NCBI GenBank assembly: GCA_026873275.1
Contig: JANTUC010000016.1
Location: forward strand, 124,001 to 188,000
Origin: Pseudopithomyces maydicus
Lineage: Eukaryota > Ascomycota > Dothideomycetes > Pleosporales > Didymosphaeriaceae
Direction of reading: 5' to 3'
Length of the DNA stretch: 64,000 bases
Program-made: the position numbers and the translations under genes
Part shown: positions 20,944-34,000 of the stretch, piece after piece
How positions within the stretch are numbered: the first letter of the stretch is position 1
Layout: every line of letters starts with the position of its first letter
Notes under the pieces: model-generated
Told to the model about the DNA's origin: nothing
What the model saw: the letters and a program-made list of their open reading frames with translations, nothing else
Databases searched by the model: none

Positions 20944-21732
20944 CTAATCCTCATCTGTTCTCTCGTCGTTGTCCTGGTGCATACGCACCCACGCAACTAG
21001 TTCCTCGTCATCGAGACCAGAAATCAATTCCCTTAGTTCCTGAATAAACTTCTTTCGTTCGATCAAGACATCATCAACATTGTCTGACTGAAGACCCAAT
21101 TTCTTCATAGCCTCTGAAGTAATCTTGGCGCTGTGCTGTATTTGCTGTTCGGTCTCCTCCACGGCTAACTCATGTTCTTTTTCCTTCGTTTCAACAGTTC
21201 TGATTTGATCGTTCACCTTTTTTGCTTGATCGATCAATTTTTTCAATTGATCACGCAACTTGTTCAACTCATTCCTCGTATTATTCAAGCTGTTCTTGTG
21301 CTTCTCAAGCTCAAGTATTTTTGTCGTCTTGTTCTTCTCTGCATTGGCAATCTTTCCGGCGAGATTGATCTTTTGGTTGATACGCTTGATTTGGATTCTC
21401 CCATCGACTGCTTGTATTAGTAAAAACAAAACAGATGATCCTGCAATCACTTACCAGTGTGGTGCAGGGGTCTGTTTTTTTGCCGATGTTCGCTGCCCAG
21501 ATGTTCTCTGCTTGGGAATTCTCTTCTCAAGGGTTTTCTGCTTAGGAGCAGACTGAACAAGCGGATTCTCTATGTTCTCTTGCGGTTCTTTTTGCTGACG
21601 CGCGGTAGTCTCTCGCCTCGTGTCCTCGTCATCTATCTTGTTAGTTACGCATGATTAGCGGACGCAAGTATACTAACCATATTCGTTGTTCCGGTTTATA
21701 GTCTTCCAATTGTTCATGTTCCAATTGTTCAT
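20944..21732 (-). CDS. Orphan coiled-coil protein, strongly GAAC-rich
   Basis: The last exon (20944 to about 21409) encodes about 155 residues of charged heptad-like sequence (KILELEKHKNSLNNTRNEL...KLRDQLKKLIDQAKKV), a clear coiled coil, ending DNDERTDED. An intron lies upstream with donor GTAAGT at about 21455, branch ACTAAT and acceptor CAAGCAG. A further intron has donor GTTAGT at 21677. The first exon holds a repeated MNNWN start, with ATG at 21732. The frame of the middle exon does not join the last exon exactly; a base-count error in the A7 run near 21475-21481 is a candidate. GTTC on the plus strand (GAAC on the coding strand) occurs about 20 times in 800 bases. No function is recognised. 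Confidence 0.5.
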
Positions 21733-22607
21733 GTTCCTGAGAATGATGTTCGTTTGTTGTGTTTTAGTGTTTTTGATTTGGTGTTGTGGTGGTGTAGCGG
21801 TGTTGTGGTGTTGTGGTGTTGTGGCGAGGAGGCCAGGGTTTTCAAAGATATTTATAAACGCGACTGGGTGCTTATCACTCTAGTGAAGGCAGAAAAAGTA
21901 ATTGAAAAACTCCACTATCAGTAGAGTAAGTGAAGGCAGGTGCCTAGAGCGACAGTCAGGTGAGAGATTCTTGAAAATGCGAAGAGCTGAGAGACGGGTT
22001 CTTAAAAGACAGAGGTCATATCCTCTGCGACACTATTATCCCCTATAATTCCGCCTACTAGACACGATGAGTCCTTACAGGCTACCTTATCTACTATGGA
22101 TATTTCTACAGGATCACCATGTGTCATTTTGAACACCAAGAGAGAATTCAATTCATTTTGATCTATCACTGTACATAAAAGATAAAACATGCTCGCAATA
22201 TAGAAACAATAGCCATCAAAACATGCAAAAGACTGGAAAGATGGGGATATCTGCCCTCAGGCACCGCTATCTCAATGACAGCGCCTCTAGAGTGAGAACA
22301 GAATCTTCTTTGTGAAGAAGTATAGTAGGAAATATAGTAGGAGATTTAAGAAGAAAAATAGGAAACACAATAGAAAATACAGTTGGAAATATAAAAGAAA
22401 AAACCATTGCAAATACAAAGGAAAAAAAGAGACAAAGTAGAAAATACAAAAGCCCATTGAGAATACAAAACCTCCATTAGATGCAGCAAGATTAAACTTC
22501 GAACCGCAAATATGGATCCACTTACCATCAGAATACCGCAATCGATGTGAGGAAGGTATAAGGACCACAATTCTGCATATCATAATGTTGCATGTGCTTG
22601 AGTTATG
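21733..22607. other. Intergenic, no gene seen
   Basis: The presumed promoter of the coiled-coil gene (GTTGTGG-rich repeats at 21780-21830), then AT-rich sequence with short GAAAATA-type reiterations at 22320-22450. No gene supported. Confidence 0.45.
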
Positions 22608-22703
22608 AAGAAGAAGAAGAAGAAGAAGAAGAAGAAGAAGAAGAAGAAGAAGAAGAAGAAGAAGAAGAAGAAGAAGAAGAAGAAGAAGAAGAAGAAGAAG
22701 AAG
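22608..22703. repeat. (GAA)32 microsatellite
   Basis: An uninterrupted run of about 32 GAA triplets, 96 bases. It lies about 115 bases beyond the stop codon of the minus-strand gene ending at 22820, so it may be in its 3' UTR as (TTC)n. Purine/pyrimidine mirror symmetry allows triplex formation. Confidence 0.97.
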
Positions 22704-22819
22704 CAGCAGAGTAGCTCACCAGATCAGAGTGATTGGAACTAATTTGTCGCCCTCTTCCCGTGACAGTGTGGAGCACTGCGTACACAGAGATGGTATAAAG
22801 AGTTGGTTGATTGGCCGGA

Positions 22820-23635
22820 TTATTGTTGTGGTCCATACTTGAGGGCCTGTTCTATTTCTGACTCAGAGGTGCCGGTTTCTTGATTGTTCCCGAGTCTGCC
22901 TGGTCGCCACGGAGCAGGGCGTTGTTTTTCCTTGTCTGAATCACTTATATCCAGAGGAGGGAACAGGTTTACGTCCTGGCCTGAGTCTGCTGCTCCACCC
23001 TGGGATCTGGTCGAAGCCTCAGCTTCGGACTCGGTTGAAGGTCCAGCATTGGGTCTGGCTGCGTTTTCATCGCATTCCTCAATTTCACCATCGTCTTCGC
23101 TTTCTTCGTCCTCGTAATCCTCATCGCCCTCGTAGTCAGCATCGTCTGCGTTGTCGTCGTCGCCTTCCAGCTCCATAGGAGAGCCTGCAATCTCTAGTAC
23201 ACTCTTAGCTTGAAGTATAAGACTTTTCATCCTAGCCCGCGTACCTTCAGGACTTCTCGCAGCTCCAGATCCTTCCCCGACCTGTTGTGCAGCTCTTTCC
23301 GCGTTGTCGCACAATTTTTGGAACTCACTTTCTGCCTTGGCAATGGTACCTGGTTCATTCACGTATATCTGAAAACCTGTAGAGGCTAGGTACTTAAATT
23401 AGGTGGGTTAGCTTCAACATTGAACACTAATGACAGAGCCTTCTCTTACCATTTCTTGTCCCGCGTCTTTTCCCTCACTCTCAAAGATGCGGAAAATAAG
23501 AGCCCTTTTCTTCACCCCTTGGAAATGGCGACGCAAAATTATCCAAAGGTCGACTGGTTTTCCCTTGTTCCTAAACCTCCTTGCCAAGTCTTGTCTCAAA
23601 ATGTGCTCATTTACGGTATTATGTTTTTTTTTCAT
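22820..23635 (-). CDS. Orphan acidic protein, two exons
   Basis: Exon 1 is 23450-23635 (62 codons, MKKKHNTVNEHILRQDL...), with donor GTAAGA. The acceptor TTTTCAG joins in phase to exon 2 at 23368 (IYVNEPGTIAKAESEFQ) and runs to 22820. The total is 244 residues. The C-terminal half has an acidic tract (EGDDDNADDADYEGDEDYEDEE-like, residues about 130-165) and a Pro/Ser-rich tail. No family is recognised. The start ATG overlaps the stop TGA of the gene upstream on the same strand, so the two may be one gene split by an error in the adjoining A9 run or by an unrecognised intron. Confidence 0.55.
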
Positions 23636-24169
23636 GTTATTATCTTTGACTGATTACAACAACCTCGAGTATAACAGCCTTCGTCGTCGTCAACGAGATA
23701 TCTGTGGTCCGAGTTCGTACGGTTCTGTATGTTGTTCAACCAATGTGCGCGTTGCTCCTTTATACACCATCGCCACACCCCTGTTTTCTTACATTCATCC
23801 ACACGTTTGGGGCACATTCTTTTTTGGACAAGTTCAGAACCTTCGACTGGACATACGATATCCATTAGAGTTCTGAAGTACGGTGAGAACTCATTGTGCG
23901 ATTTGTCGTCCGGACAATTCTTGTAGGTGAGGAACATATCGCCGCACATGTTTGCTGACACGGAAGTTTTCGGTTGTTGGATGCTTCCAAACGTCGAAGT
24001 CTCGAAAAGGACGTGTGAAGGAATCTGGTATTTGGTCGGCGTCTATCTCTGATTTCAGTGCTTCGAATTTTCGTGGAAAGGGCCGAACAACCGACTTGGT
24101 GAGCTTCGAAGGGGGTATGAAAGATGTATGGTAAAGAATGTATGGAGGAGCTGTTATATCGCAGAACAT
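23632..24169 (-). CDS. Orphan cysteine-containing protein, frame change inside
   Basis: The N-terminal part reads MFCDITAPPYILYHTSF and continues about 70 residues to TTENFR. The C-terminal part reads in another frame from about 23961 to the TGA at 23632 and has about nine Cys (NCPDD, VCPVE, MCPKR, ECKK, RWCIK, GCYTRGCC). The switch near 23960 is either a short intron I cannot define or an indel. No signal peptide is visible, so a secreted Cys-rich effector is not supported. The function is unknown. Confidence 0.4.
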
Positions 24170-24609
24170 GTTGCGTACTGAGAGAGAGACGGACCATGGC
24201 TTCCAGTATGAAGCCTTTTATAGTGTTGGCTCAATGAGTCAAATGTTCGACGACTCATGCATGTATGTGTCGACCTGAGGGTTCAACTGTGTGATCAGCC
24301 TGTATGACAAAACTGTGTGAGTCTACACAGGGCAGATCCAGTCATGAGGCTCGGACTCAGACGTGTGGGTTGTTCAAGAGTGAGCAACATGTTGCTTGTG
24401 TGATGGTAGAAAGAGAAGCAGCCAACGCCAAGCGCGGATGAGTGGGGGTGGATTGACGTGGCATCTCTCTGCCGCGAACAGAAGGATACGCACGGCTCGA
24501 ATTCAGATCTAGCGGAGAGGTGAGCCGTGTTGATTGTACTACAGGAGGAGAGTCATGTGGAGAGAAGAGGGCAAGAAGAGTGTTTTGCGTCAGAAATATG
24601 ACTCTAAAA

Positions 24610-25300
24610 AGGTAAAGAAGCGAACTAGTCAAAGCATGAAGAAGTGCACTAGTCACAGCACCATACCCGCAGATGTGGTTGGTACAGTACCTCTTGGAGT
24701 CAGGAAAATGCTACGATACCATGATATTTGTTTGCCCAGTCGGAACCCTGAGTCTGGCCATACATATAGAGAAGTGTATTAGTCAAGAAACCATGCCAAT
24801 CACAACTCTGAGTCTAAGCGTACACAGAGAAGCGCATCAGTCAAACCGCTGTATCCATTAGAACACTGAGTCTAAACGTACATGGAGAAGCGCATTAATC
24901 ACAACACCATATCAATTACGACCCTGAGTCTAAGCGTACACACAGAAGCGTATCATTCACAACGCCATACCCGTAGACACGGTTCGCTGACTCCCCGGGT
25001 AGATCCGTAGCGCTAGGATCACCTTCAGCACTGACAGCATGCACCCTCATCGCCCTCACGATTCCCCGGTAACGCCTTTATTTCCAGCGTCGCTATTGCT
25101 GTTGACTCGTAACGTTCCAATGCAGAGTCATCATTGTTGCAATACAGTCACGGAAATTAGTGATGATGTGTATGTAGTAGTACATGTATCTGTGCTGTTG
25201 AAACACCCACTCTGCACGTGTATGGAGAAGCGCGTTAGTCAGACCATTGTATCCGTACGTGTACATGTAGTTTGCGGAGTCGTTCTTAGTAGGGAGTCAG
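24610..25300. repeat. Degenerate minisatellite, unit about 55-60 bases
   Basis: The words CTGAGTCTAARCGTACAY and GAGAAGCGCATYA recur in the same order near 24750, 24808, 24866, 24922 and more weakly near 24640 and 25226. They are separated by a variable CACCATACC-type segment. Confidence 0.8.
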
Positions 25301-25576
25301 GGAAACGGTGCAGGTGACGATTTCGACAGTGGACGTGCATCCGCGACGACACCCACTGATACTTCCCACATCACTCATCAAGCATTTCTCATCACAGAAC
25401 CACCTTCCGAATCTGCCACCCAACTTTCATGGCAAATCTGGAGTCGGCACGAGCTGTCTATAGGTCCTCACGGCGATAATCGAATGACTCCATAGTAAAT
25501 GGTACGTAAACCCATCTCTGAAACAACTCATAATTATACGTACGTTCGTGATAACATGCATAGCAGCCGCGCATAA

Positions 25577-25613
25577 ATACATACATACATACATACATAC
25601 ATACATACATACA
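25577..25613. repeat. (ACAT)n microsatellite
   Basis: About nine ACAT units in a row. Confidence 0.95.
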
Positions 25614-28085
25614 CAATCCCACAAATCCCACAAGGAGACATCAAACACCAAAAGCCGCCACACCAACAACAAAACGAGCCATGCCAAACCAAAGCCCGCC
25701 TCCTAACACCCAAACCCGGCATACCAACACCAAGCACAAAACCCCCAACCCACGCACACCGCACGTGGAAACACCACATACTTCCGGGAACAATAACACT
25801 ACTACCGTACACATACATACATATACTTTTTCCCCCTCGCCGCAAGGTTGGAGCCGCAAGGTTGGAGGCCCCCCTGTTCCGCGGAACCAGTGCGACGACG
25901 TGCGTAGCGAGGTGGAAACGCCACGTGGCGGCGTTCGTATGTACATGCCTACATACCTACCTAGCTAGGTACGGTACGGTACCTACTTGGTTTGAATTGG
26001 GTAAAGGGGGCGTGTGTGTGTGGGTCGGGGGTGATGAGGTTTATGTATGTACATGTGTATGTATGTATGTATGCATGGTTTGTCGATGTATGTTGATAGG
26101 CGTGGGAGGGCCTTTGTATGTCCAGTGAAAAAGCCATGGCTTGAGTGCTGCCAGAGCTTGGATGCGCGATCAAGCAGGACCAAGACCAAGACCAAGACAC
26201 GGACATGAATCATCGCAGCGCAAGTGGAGAAGGCGGTCCCTGAAGAACCGCACGTTGCATCCTCGTGTCAGAAAGCCGGGGTACGTCGATCGATGCCGCG
26301 TGTGGCTCGCCCACCGACCGACCGACCGACCGACCACCACAGACTCGCGGCTCCAGCAACACGATCCGATCCGTCCCCCTGCCGTACCTCCCTCCCTACC
26401 CACGTACTAGAAGCTTCGACGGAACGATCGATCTGTGTACGACACAACCTAAACCACGCATGGCGGCTTGACGTGCGTGCCGGGACAACGTGGGAGAGAT
26501 GGAAGATACGTGGAATCCATTGGAAGGATGCGGCACGAGGGGAGGGAGGGAGGGACTCCGAGGGAGGGGGAGTCCAATGTGGCGGGGCGGAGAGGGTTCC
26601 TGACCCTGGTCCGAGGGGTGAGGTTCCCCACTGTGTATCCCGCGCATACATAGACTACTTACATGGGAGGAAGGCCAGACTCTATGGAGTCTAGGTACTC
26701 GATCCCGTCCGCGGTGCAGCCTGGGGGTTTCTCTTATCAAGGGGATGTCGAGGCTTGGATGCACCTTCCTAGGTACCTTCCTAGGTACCTACCTATCGCG
26801 GCGAACACGTGACGGCCTCTCCTCAGGGCTCTCGGACGGCAGGAACGGAGTGGTGGCCTCGCGGAGAGCGGAGTTTCAAAGTGCAGCATGGGCAGCAAGA
26901 TGGCATTTTGGTTTCGAGCAGATGGCGATGCACAAATGGTGCATGTGGACATGTGGGCGCAAGGGGACAGAAGAGTAGGGTAGGTAGGTGTGGACTCTGT
27001 GTGTGGAGGTTCACATGGCGCTAGGCGTCAGCCGCAGCAGATCAACGGCGAATCGGTGCCGGGGGGTTGCCATACGGCGCTCGGATCTGCAATGGTCAAA
27101 GTTTGACGGGCCAAAGGGGACGTGACTGCGCGTCCAATGGCGCGGTGCTCTGCTCGCTCGCCTCTTGGTCGCTCCGCTCCATGGCCGTGACGCGCCTTGC
27201 GGTCGCGGGAGCTGCCCGTGATGCGGCGATGCGGGCGGTGCGGGCGGTGCACGCCTCCACGGGTGCTGGACGGTGCATGCAAGGCGAGAGGTGCATTGGC
27301 GGGCGTGGTGGGTGGTGCGTGGGAGGTCGCGTAGGCGAGCCGGGGCCTGGGCACGCGAGACGATCGCAATGTTGAGGTTGAGTAGCGTTCGATGTAATAT
27401 ATTGGGCGCAGCCAGCCGTGGACGACGACGAGCAGCACGCCGATGGATGGCTGCGAGTGTCGTCGTCGACGCGTCGACGTGAATACAGACATGCGCGAAC
27501 GAACGCCCGGGAAGGCGCGACCCCCAAGCGATGCTGATTCGCGGCTAGCGCTGGGGCGCGTCGTGACTGCCTGTCGAGCGTCGAGAGGCAGGCGCGACAG
27601 CAGCAGCAGCAGCAGCAGCGACGGCGGGCAGCGTCCTCGACGACACCCACAAGAGCGCGCTGGAGCTGCGACGGGCATGCCATGCGCGCGCCGTAGACTA
27701 CCGACTCCCTAGCTGCGCGATGCAGGCGTCGCTCGTGGTGCGGGCGAGTCGAGGCGGGTGCGAAAATCTGATTTTCTTCCCTGAAACGGCCGTGCTGGGA
27801 GTGGCCCGTGCGGGTTCGAACCACTAAGGCGGACTGTTACCGTATTTATTGACGACGTACATAGGCGTCCGTTCCCCTCAAACCTCGCTGCCAAAGAAGC
27901 GCCAATTTTCCCCCGGCCCGCCAGCCAGCTACCCCCACGTGACCCAACTCACCCCTCCCTTCCCTTCCCTTGCCCCACCCTTTTTTATTCCGCAGTGCCA
28001 CCCATCATACCCATGGCGGCCTGACTGGTCCGAGTAATTTTTAATACCACCGCCTAGTGCGCCGACCATTTTCTGAGCTGCCAAA

Positions 28086-31000
28086 ATGAGGTTCGTGAGC
28101 TACAGCCAAACACCACCCAAAGCGACGCGTGCCCGCTAACAATGCACAGTGGCTCGCACAGCCGCCTGGACAGGCTCGTCACGTGAGTCTCTCCTCTTTC
28201 ATACTTGTCGACGTCTGCGTTTGTTTTTCTGTGCTGGGGGGTTTTTTTTCTGGTTGCTTGTTTGCTTGCGTGCTTGCTGGCTTGCTTGCTGGCTTGCTTC
28301 GCCTTGCACCTCCACCATGCTGCTGCATCGCGCCTTCCTTTCCTGTCTGCCGCCTGCACAACCCCACACCCGACTAACGCCCCGCCAGCTTGCTCGAGAC
28401 CGGCAGCACCCCATTGATCCGGAACACCGCTGCAGATCAGTTAGCCGACGTCCAGAAACAGCATCCGGAGGATTTATTCAATCTACTAACACGGGTTATC
28501 CCGTACCTGCGGTCCAAGAGCTGGGAAACCAGGGTCGCTGCAGCCAGGGCCCTAGGAGGCATCATCGCAAATGCCGAACGCTTCGACCCCAACGCGGAGG
28601 ACGAGCCCATCAAGCCTGAGGTCAAGTCTGAGTCCAACGGCCACCCCAAGGTCGAAGACACCAATGGCGCCGTAAAAAAGGAGGAGAACGGCGGCGAGAG
28701 CCCGCTCGACGAGGACCTGCTCAACCTCAGCACCATGGACATGGGGTCCATCCTGAAGTTCGGCAAGCAGCTGCTCGGCAGCGCTGGCAAGGAGTACGAC
28801 TACAAGCTTGCCGCCATGGACCCCGCTGCGCGCCTCGAGCACCAGAAGAAGACGCTGACTCAACGGCTTGGTCTAGCTGGGAAATACATGGATGATGATC
28901 TCGTTACCGAGCAAGACCTCCCCGTGCAGACTCCAGGAGTACGGACGCCGGCACCCCATCGCATAGATACCTCGGTGTCGCGACAAGACAGCATCGCCTC
29001 TGCGACCGCCGGCTCACCCCCGCCAGCGGCCACCCCGAATGGCGACCAGTCCGGCCTGAGCAAGCGCCAACTGAATATGTTGAAGCGCAAAGCGAAGAAG
29101 GACATTTCGAAACAGGCGAGTAAAGTACAGATTGTGGACTTCAACTCTGCTCACCGAAAGAGCTCGCATGAGATACCCCAAACGCCCGTGACCGCTCACC
29201 CGCACGCTGTCAAGATGGAGCCCAAGGAGGACTCGGATGCTGCCGCGACCGACGATTACTTTTCCCTGGAACGAAATGGCGCCGAAGACGACACCAAGTT
29301 CGTGAAAGAGTTCAAGGGCGAACAGGTACCCGACAAGTCGTCTTTCCAGACAGAAGCCGAGGAGCAGGGACTGGGCTGGCCGTTTGAGCGCGTGTGCGAA
29401 TATCTGAGCGTGGAGCTCTTCGACCATGCATGGGAAGTGCGTCATGGAGCTGCTATGGGGCTGCGAGAGATCCTCCGAGTTCACGGTGCAGGTGCCGGAC
29501 GCATGAAGGGCAAGACCCGTGCGCAGAATGATCAGCACAATCAGCGGTGGCTAAACGATCTTGCCTGTCGATTTTGCTGCGTCTTCATGCTCGACAGGTT
29601 TGCTGATTACACAGGTGACAATGCCGTTGCGCCTGTGCGCGAAACCACCGGTCAAGCGCTCGGTGCGCTGCTTCAGCACCTCTCCCGAGAAAACGTCCTC
29701 GCCACATTCCATGTTCTCAATCGCTTAATACAACAAGAGAATGCACCCACACACGCCTTGTGGCAGATTTCACAGGGTGGCATGATGGGTCTGCGATATC
29801 TGGTCGCCGTGCGAAGCGACCTTCTTCTCGAGGATGACGTTCTCATGGACGGAGTGCTGAATGCTGTCATCAAGGGTCTCGGCGACATGGACGACGACGT
29901 CCGCGCTATCAGCGCTGCAACTCTCATACCGGTTGCGAAGGAGTTTGTCGAGATGCGACCTGACCGGTTAAAAGAGCTCATCAACGAGGTCTGGTCATGT
30001 TTGTCAAGTCTGACTGATGACCTGAGTGCTAGTACGGGTTTCATTATGGACTTGCTCGCCAAGCTATGCAGTTTCCCCAAGGTCTTGGAGGCAATGCAGG
30101 CAAATGCTCAGATGGACGAGTCCCAGTCTTTCCATGAACTTGTACCACGACTATTCCCCTTCCTCCGACATACGATCACCAGCGTGCGTGCCGCAGTGCT
30201 TCGCGCATTGAGCACATTCCTTGACATACAAGATGCAGGCAAGGACGGGTGGATCGACAGCAAAGCCTTACAATTGATTTTCCAGAATATCCTCTTGGAG
30301 AGGAACGAAGGAGTTTTGAAACTGTCTATGCAGTTGTGGAATTCGCTAATAGAGGTCCTCGGCAGTGCGCAGCTGCCAACACATCTTGGACCTATCCTTG
30401 AATCCGTTATACCCCTATCGCTGACCCCCATCGGCGTTCCTCGTCACCCGATTCAGATGGACCGATCATTGCTGATCAAGCCATCCGGCCAGCCCTTTGG
30501 ACCTCCCGCAAATGCACAGCTTTCCCGGCGGTCAACACCACCACAGAACGGCGACCGTTCAATCAAGAAGCGCAAACAATCGCGCATCAGCAAAGAAGAG
30601 ACACCAGTGCCCTCTACCACATCATCTCACAACGTCGATGGTCCAATGGTTAATGGCGATCTGGAGCTTGTTGGAGCGGATGTCATGATCCGATCACGAA
30701 TAACCGCTGCACGGGCCCTAGGCAAAGCTATCGCAACATGGCCCGAGGACTCGCGGTTACAAACATTCAAGCCTACTTTGGTCCCTCCGCTTACATCTAC
30801 AAATTCTACGACCCAGTTAACAGCGGCCATGATCATAGAAGAGTATGGCCGGTCGCTATCAGCCAAGGACGCGCTCGCCGAAAGTTTCGCGGACGTACTC
30901 CTGAATATTGTCAACGGCGAGAGACCAACAGCATACGAGGATCTCGTTCCGAAGTTACAGATTGTGCGGACGCAATGCACTGCGCTGCTCAATGTCTTCC

Positions 31001-34000
31001 GCGACCACCACGTACAGAACTTGCCCAACATTGCCATTGTTGTTCAGGGTCAACCCGAAGCCAGCCAGTATGCCTTCTCCGTTGCTGACGCTGAGAAGAT
31101 CATCGGCGTTTCATATGAAAAACTGAAGAAGGCCATGACTCCAGCTGCACGCATGATGGCTCTTGCTAATCTGGAAACCACGAAATCCGAGGTAGAGACG
31201 ACACTTCAAGAAGCCAAGGACATCAAAGAGGAGCGCGACGTTCGAATCAAGGCCGCCGCCGCCGGTGCCCTTGTCGCTTTGAAATCCCCGCCAGGAAAGC
31301 CTTCGTTTGCGATCAAGGCCATGATGGATAGCATCAAGAAGGAAGAGAATGTGGAACTGCAGAAGCGCTCTGCAAGCGCTGTAGCGGGTTTCATTGTCTA
31401 TCTTGTCAACGCTAGTAAGACTGGTGTGGTCAAGAAGGTCGTTGGCAACCTTGTCAAATTCTATTGCATGGAGACGGCAGAGACGCCCGAGTTCCCTGCA
31501 CATGCGACGGTAGAGGATGGCATTCTGACCTTGAAGAAGGACGAGGACATTCGCGACCACCCTGACGCTGTCAAATTTGCTGAAGAGTCCAGAGCAGCTC
31601 GCATCACAAAACGCGGCGCTCGCGAGGGCCTTGAGCAAGTGGTGCAGAGCTTCGGGGCGCAGATCTTCGAGAAGGTTCCTATTCTGCAGGAACTCATCGA
31701 GAAGCCTATCCGGAAAGCATTTACCGCCGATACATTGCCTTCGGACATCAACGACGAAGCGGGTGTTTTCGGACAGGAAGTTGTAGATGCGTTCTCGACG
31801 TTACGCGCACTGGTCGGCAGCTTGCATTCCGACGTGCACGGATTTGTCAAAGACTTGCTTCCCCTGGTTGCGAAGGCTATTCAGTCAAGGCTGTACGTCC
31901 TTCGCTACGTCGCTGCGAAGTGCTTTGCGACTATCTGCAGTGTCATGTCTGTTGAGGGCATCACTATGCTTGTCGAGAATGTGCTTCCTTCGATCAGCAG
32001 GTCGGACCATCTGCATGCTCGTCAAGGTGCTATCGAGTGCGTATACCATCTGATCCACGTCATGGAAGACAGCATTCTTCCATACGTCATCTTCTTGATC
32101 ACTCCGGTTCTCGGTAGGATGAGTGATCCCGATAACGACGTGCGGCTCCTTGCGACGACCAGCTTTGCAACCCTCGTCAAACTTGTTCCGCTCGAAGCAG
32201 GTATACCCGATCCACCTGGTCTTCCCGCGTCGCTGCTACAAGGAAGGGAGAAGGAGCGGAAGTTTGTCGCACAGATGTTGGACGCCAAAAAGGTTGAGCC
32301 TTTCGAAATCCCAGTCGGTATCAAGGCTACCCTCCGATCATATCAACAAGACGGTGTCAACTGGCTAGCTTTCCTCAACCGATACAATCTACATGGTATC
32401 CTGTGTGACGATATGGGTCTCGGAAAGACACTGCAAACTCTCTGCATGGTCGCATCTGATCATCACATTCGCGCAGAAGAGTTTGCAAAGACACAGGATC
32501 CCAACTACCGCCGCGTTCCCTCGCTCATCGTCTGCCCGCCTACTCTCTCTGGGCATTGGCAGCAAGAGATTCGCCAGTATGCGCCCTTCCTCTCTTGTGT
32601 GGCATACGTTGGTTCGCCTGCCATGCGCGGTCAGTATCGGGATCAACTTGACAAGGTGGATATTGTCATCACTTCGTATGATATTTGCCGTAACGACAAC
32701 GATGTCCTCAAGCCATTCAGCTGGAACTATGTCGTTCTAGACGAAGGTCATTTGATCAAGAACGCCAAGTCGAAGACCAGCCAGGCCGTCAAGAACTTCC
32801 AATCCAACCATCGCCTGATTCTCTCTGGCACGCCGATTCAAAACAACGTGCTGGAGCTGTGGTCGCTTTTCGACTTCCTCATGCCCGGTTTCCTGGGTAC
32901 GGAGAAGGTCTTCCAAGAGCGGTTCGCCAAGCCAATCTCCGCGTCTCGCTTTGCTAAGTCATCATCCAAGGAGCAGGAACGCGGTGCCTTGGCCATCGAA
33001 GCGCTACACAAGCAGGTGCTACCTTTCTTGCTGCGTCGCTTGAAGGAAGAGGTGCTCGACGATTTGCCGCCCAAGATTCTGCAAAACTACTATTGCGACC
33101 TGTCCGATCTCCAACGCAAGCTCTTCGAGGACTTCACCAAGAAGGAAGGCAAAGAGATCCAGGCCAAGGCCGGCAACGCAGACCGCGATTCCAAGCAACA
33201 CATCTTCCAGGCCCTCCAGTACATGCGCAAGCTATGTAATGGACCTTCGATGGTCATTAAGCCTGGCCACAAGCAGTTCGAGGCCACTCAAGCGTATCTG
33301 AAGAAAAACAATACATCGCTTGAGGATGTTGCGCACGCTCCGAAATTGGGCGCTCTGAAGGATCTGCTCGTCGACTGCGGTATCGGTGCCGCCGACGTCC
33401 AGCGCGAGAACGGCTCCGCAAACCCCAACGGCGACCTCCCCGAAGCCGTCTCCCAGCACCGCGCTCTCATCTTCTGCCAGATGAAGGAGATGCTGGACGC
33501 GGTCCAGACGCAGGTCCTACAGAAACTCCTCCCCTCGGTACAATACATGCGGCTGGACGGCAGCGTCGACGCAACGAAGCGACAGGATATCGTCAACAAG
33601 TTCAACTCGGATCCGTCCTACGACGTGCTGCTCCTCACGACCAGCGTCGGAGGTCTAGGCCTCAACCTGACGGGTGCCGACACCGTCATCTTCGTCGAGC
33701 ACGACTGGAACCCGCAGAAGGACATCCAGGCCATGGACCGCGCCCATCGCATCGGCCAGAAGAAGGTCGTAAACGTGTACCGCATCATCACGCGCGGCAC
33801 CCTCGAGGAGAAGATTCTCAAGTACGTATTTCACATCCCCCGCCCCCTTTTTCTCTCTTCCCACCTCGCCATCTCATATCCCACATCCCCTCTTCCATAC
33901 ATACATGTACGTTTTATTTTGTACAAAGCTAACACCCCCGCCAGCCTCCAACGCTTCAAAATCGACGTCGCCTCCACCGTCGTCAACCAGCAAAACGCCG

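Larger units (their letters stand above)
24170..28085. other. Gene-poor 3.9 kb interval
   Basis: No gene is supported. It holds a degenerate minisatellite at 24610-25300, an (ACAT)n run at 25577-25613, ATGT-rich stretches at 26040-26075, and GC-rich sequence at 27030-27820 whose overlapping frames on both strands have no protein character. A CAG run (about seven units) lies at 27598-27620. The last 200 bases are the mot1 promoter. Confidence 0.5.

Noticed and set aside
27028..27824. Overlapping minus-strand frames of 216 and 242 codons
   Set aside because: GC-rich, Arg/Ala/Pro-biased composition typical of chance frames; no recognisable motif.
27795..27832. GGTTCGAACC-like T-loop suggesting a tRNA
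   Set aside because: The flanking bases do not form the five-pair T stem, and no anticodon or acceptor arms are found.
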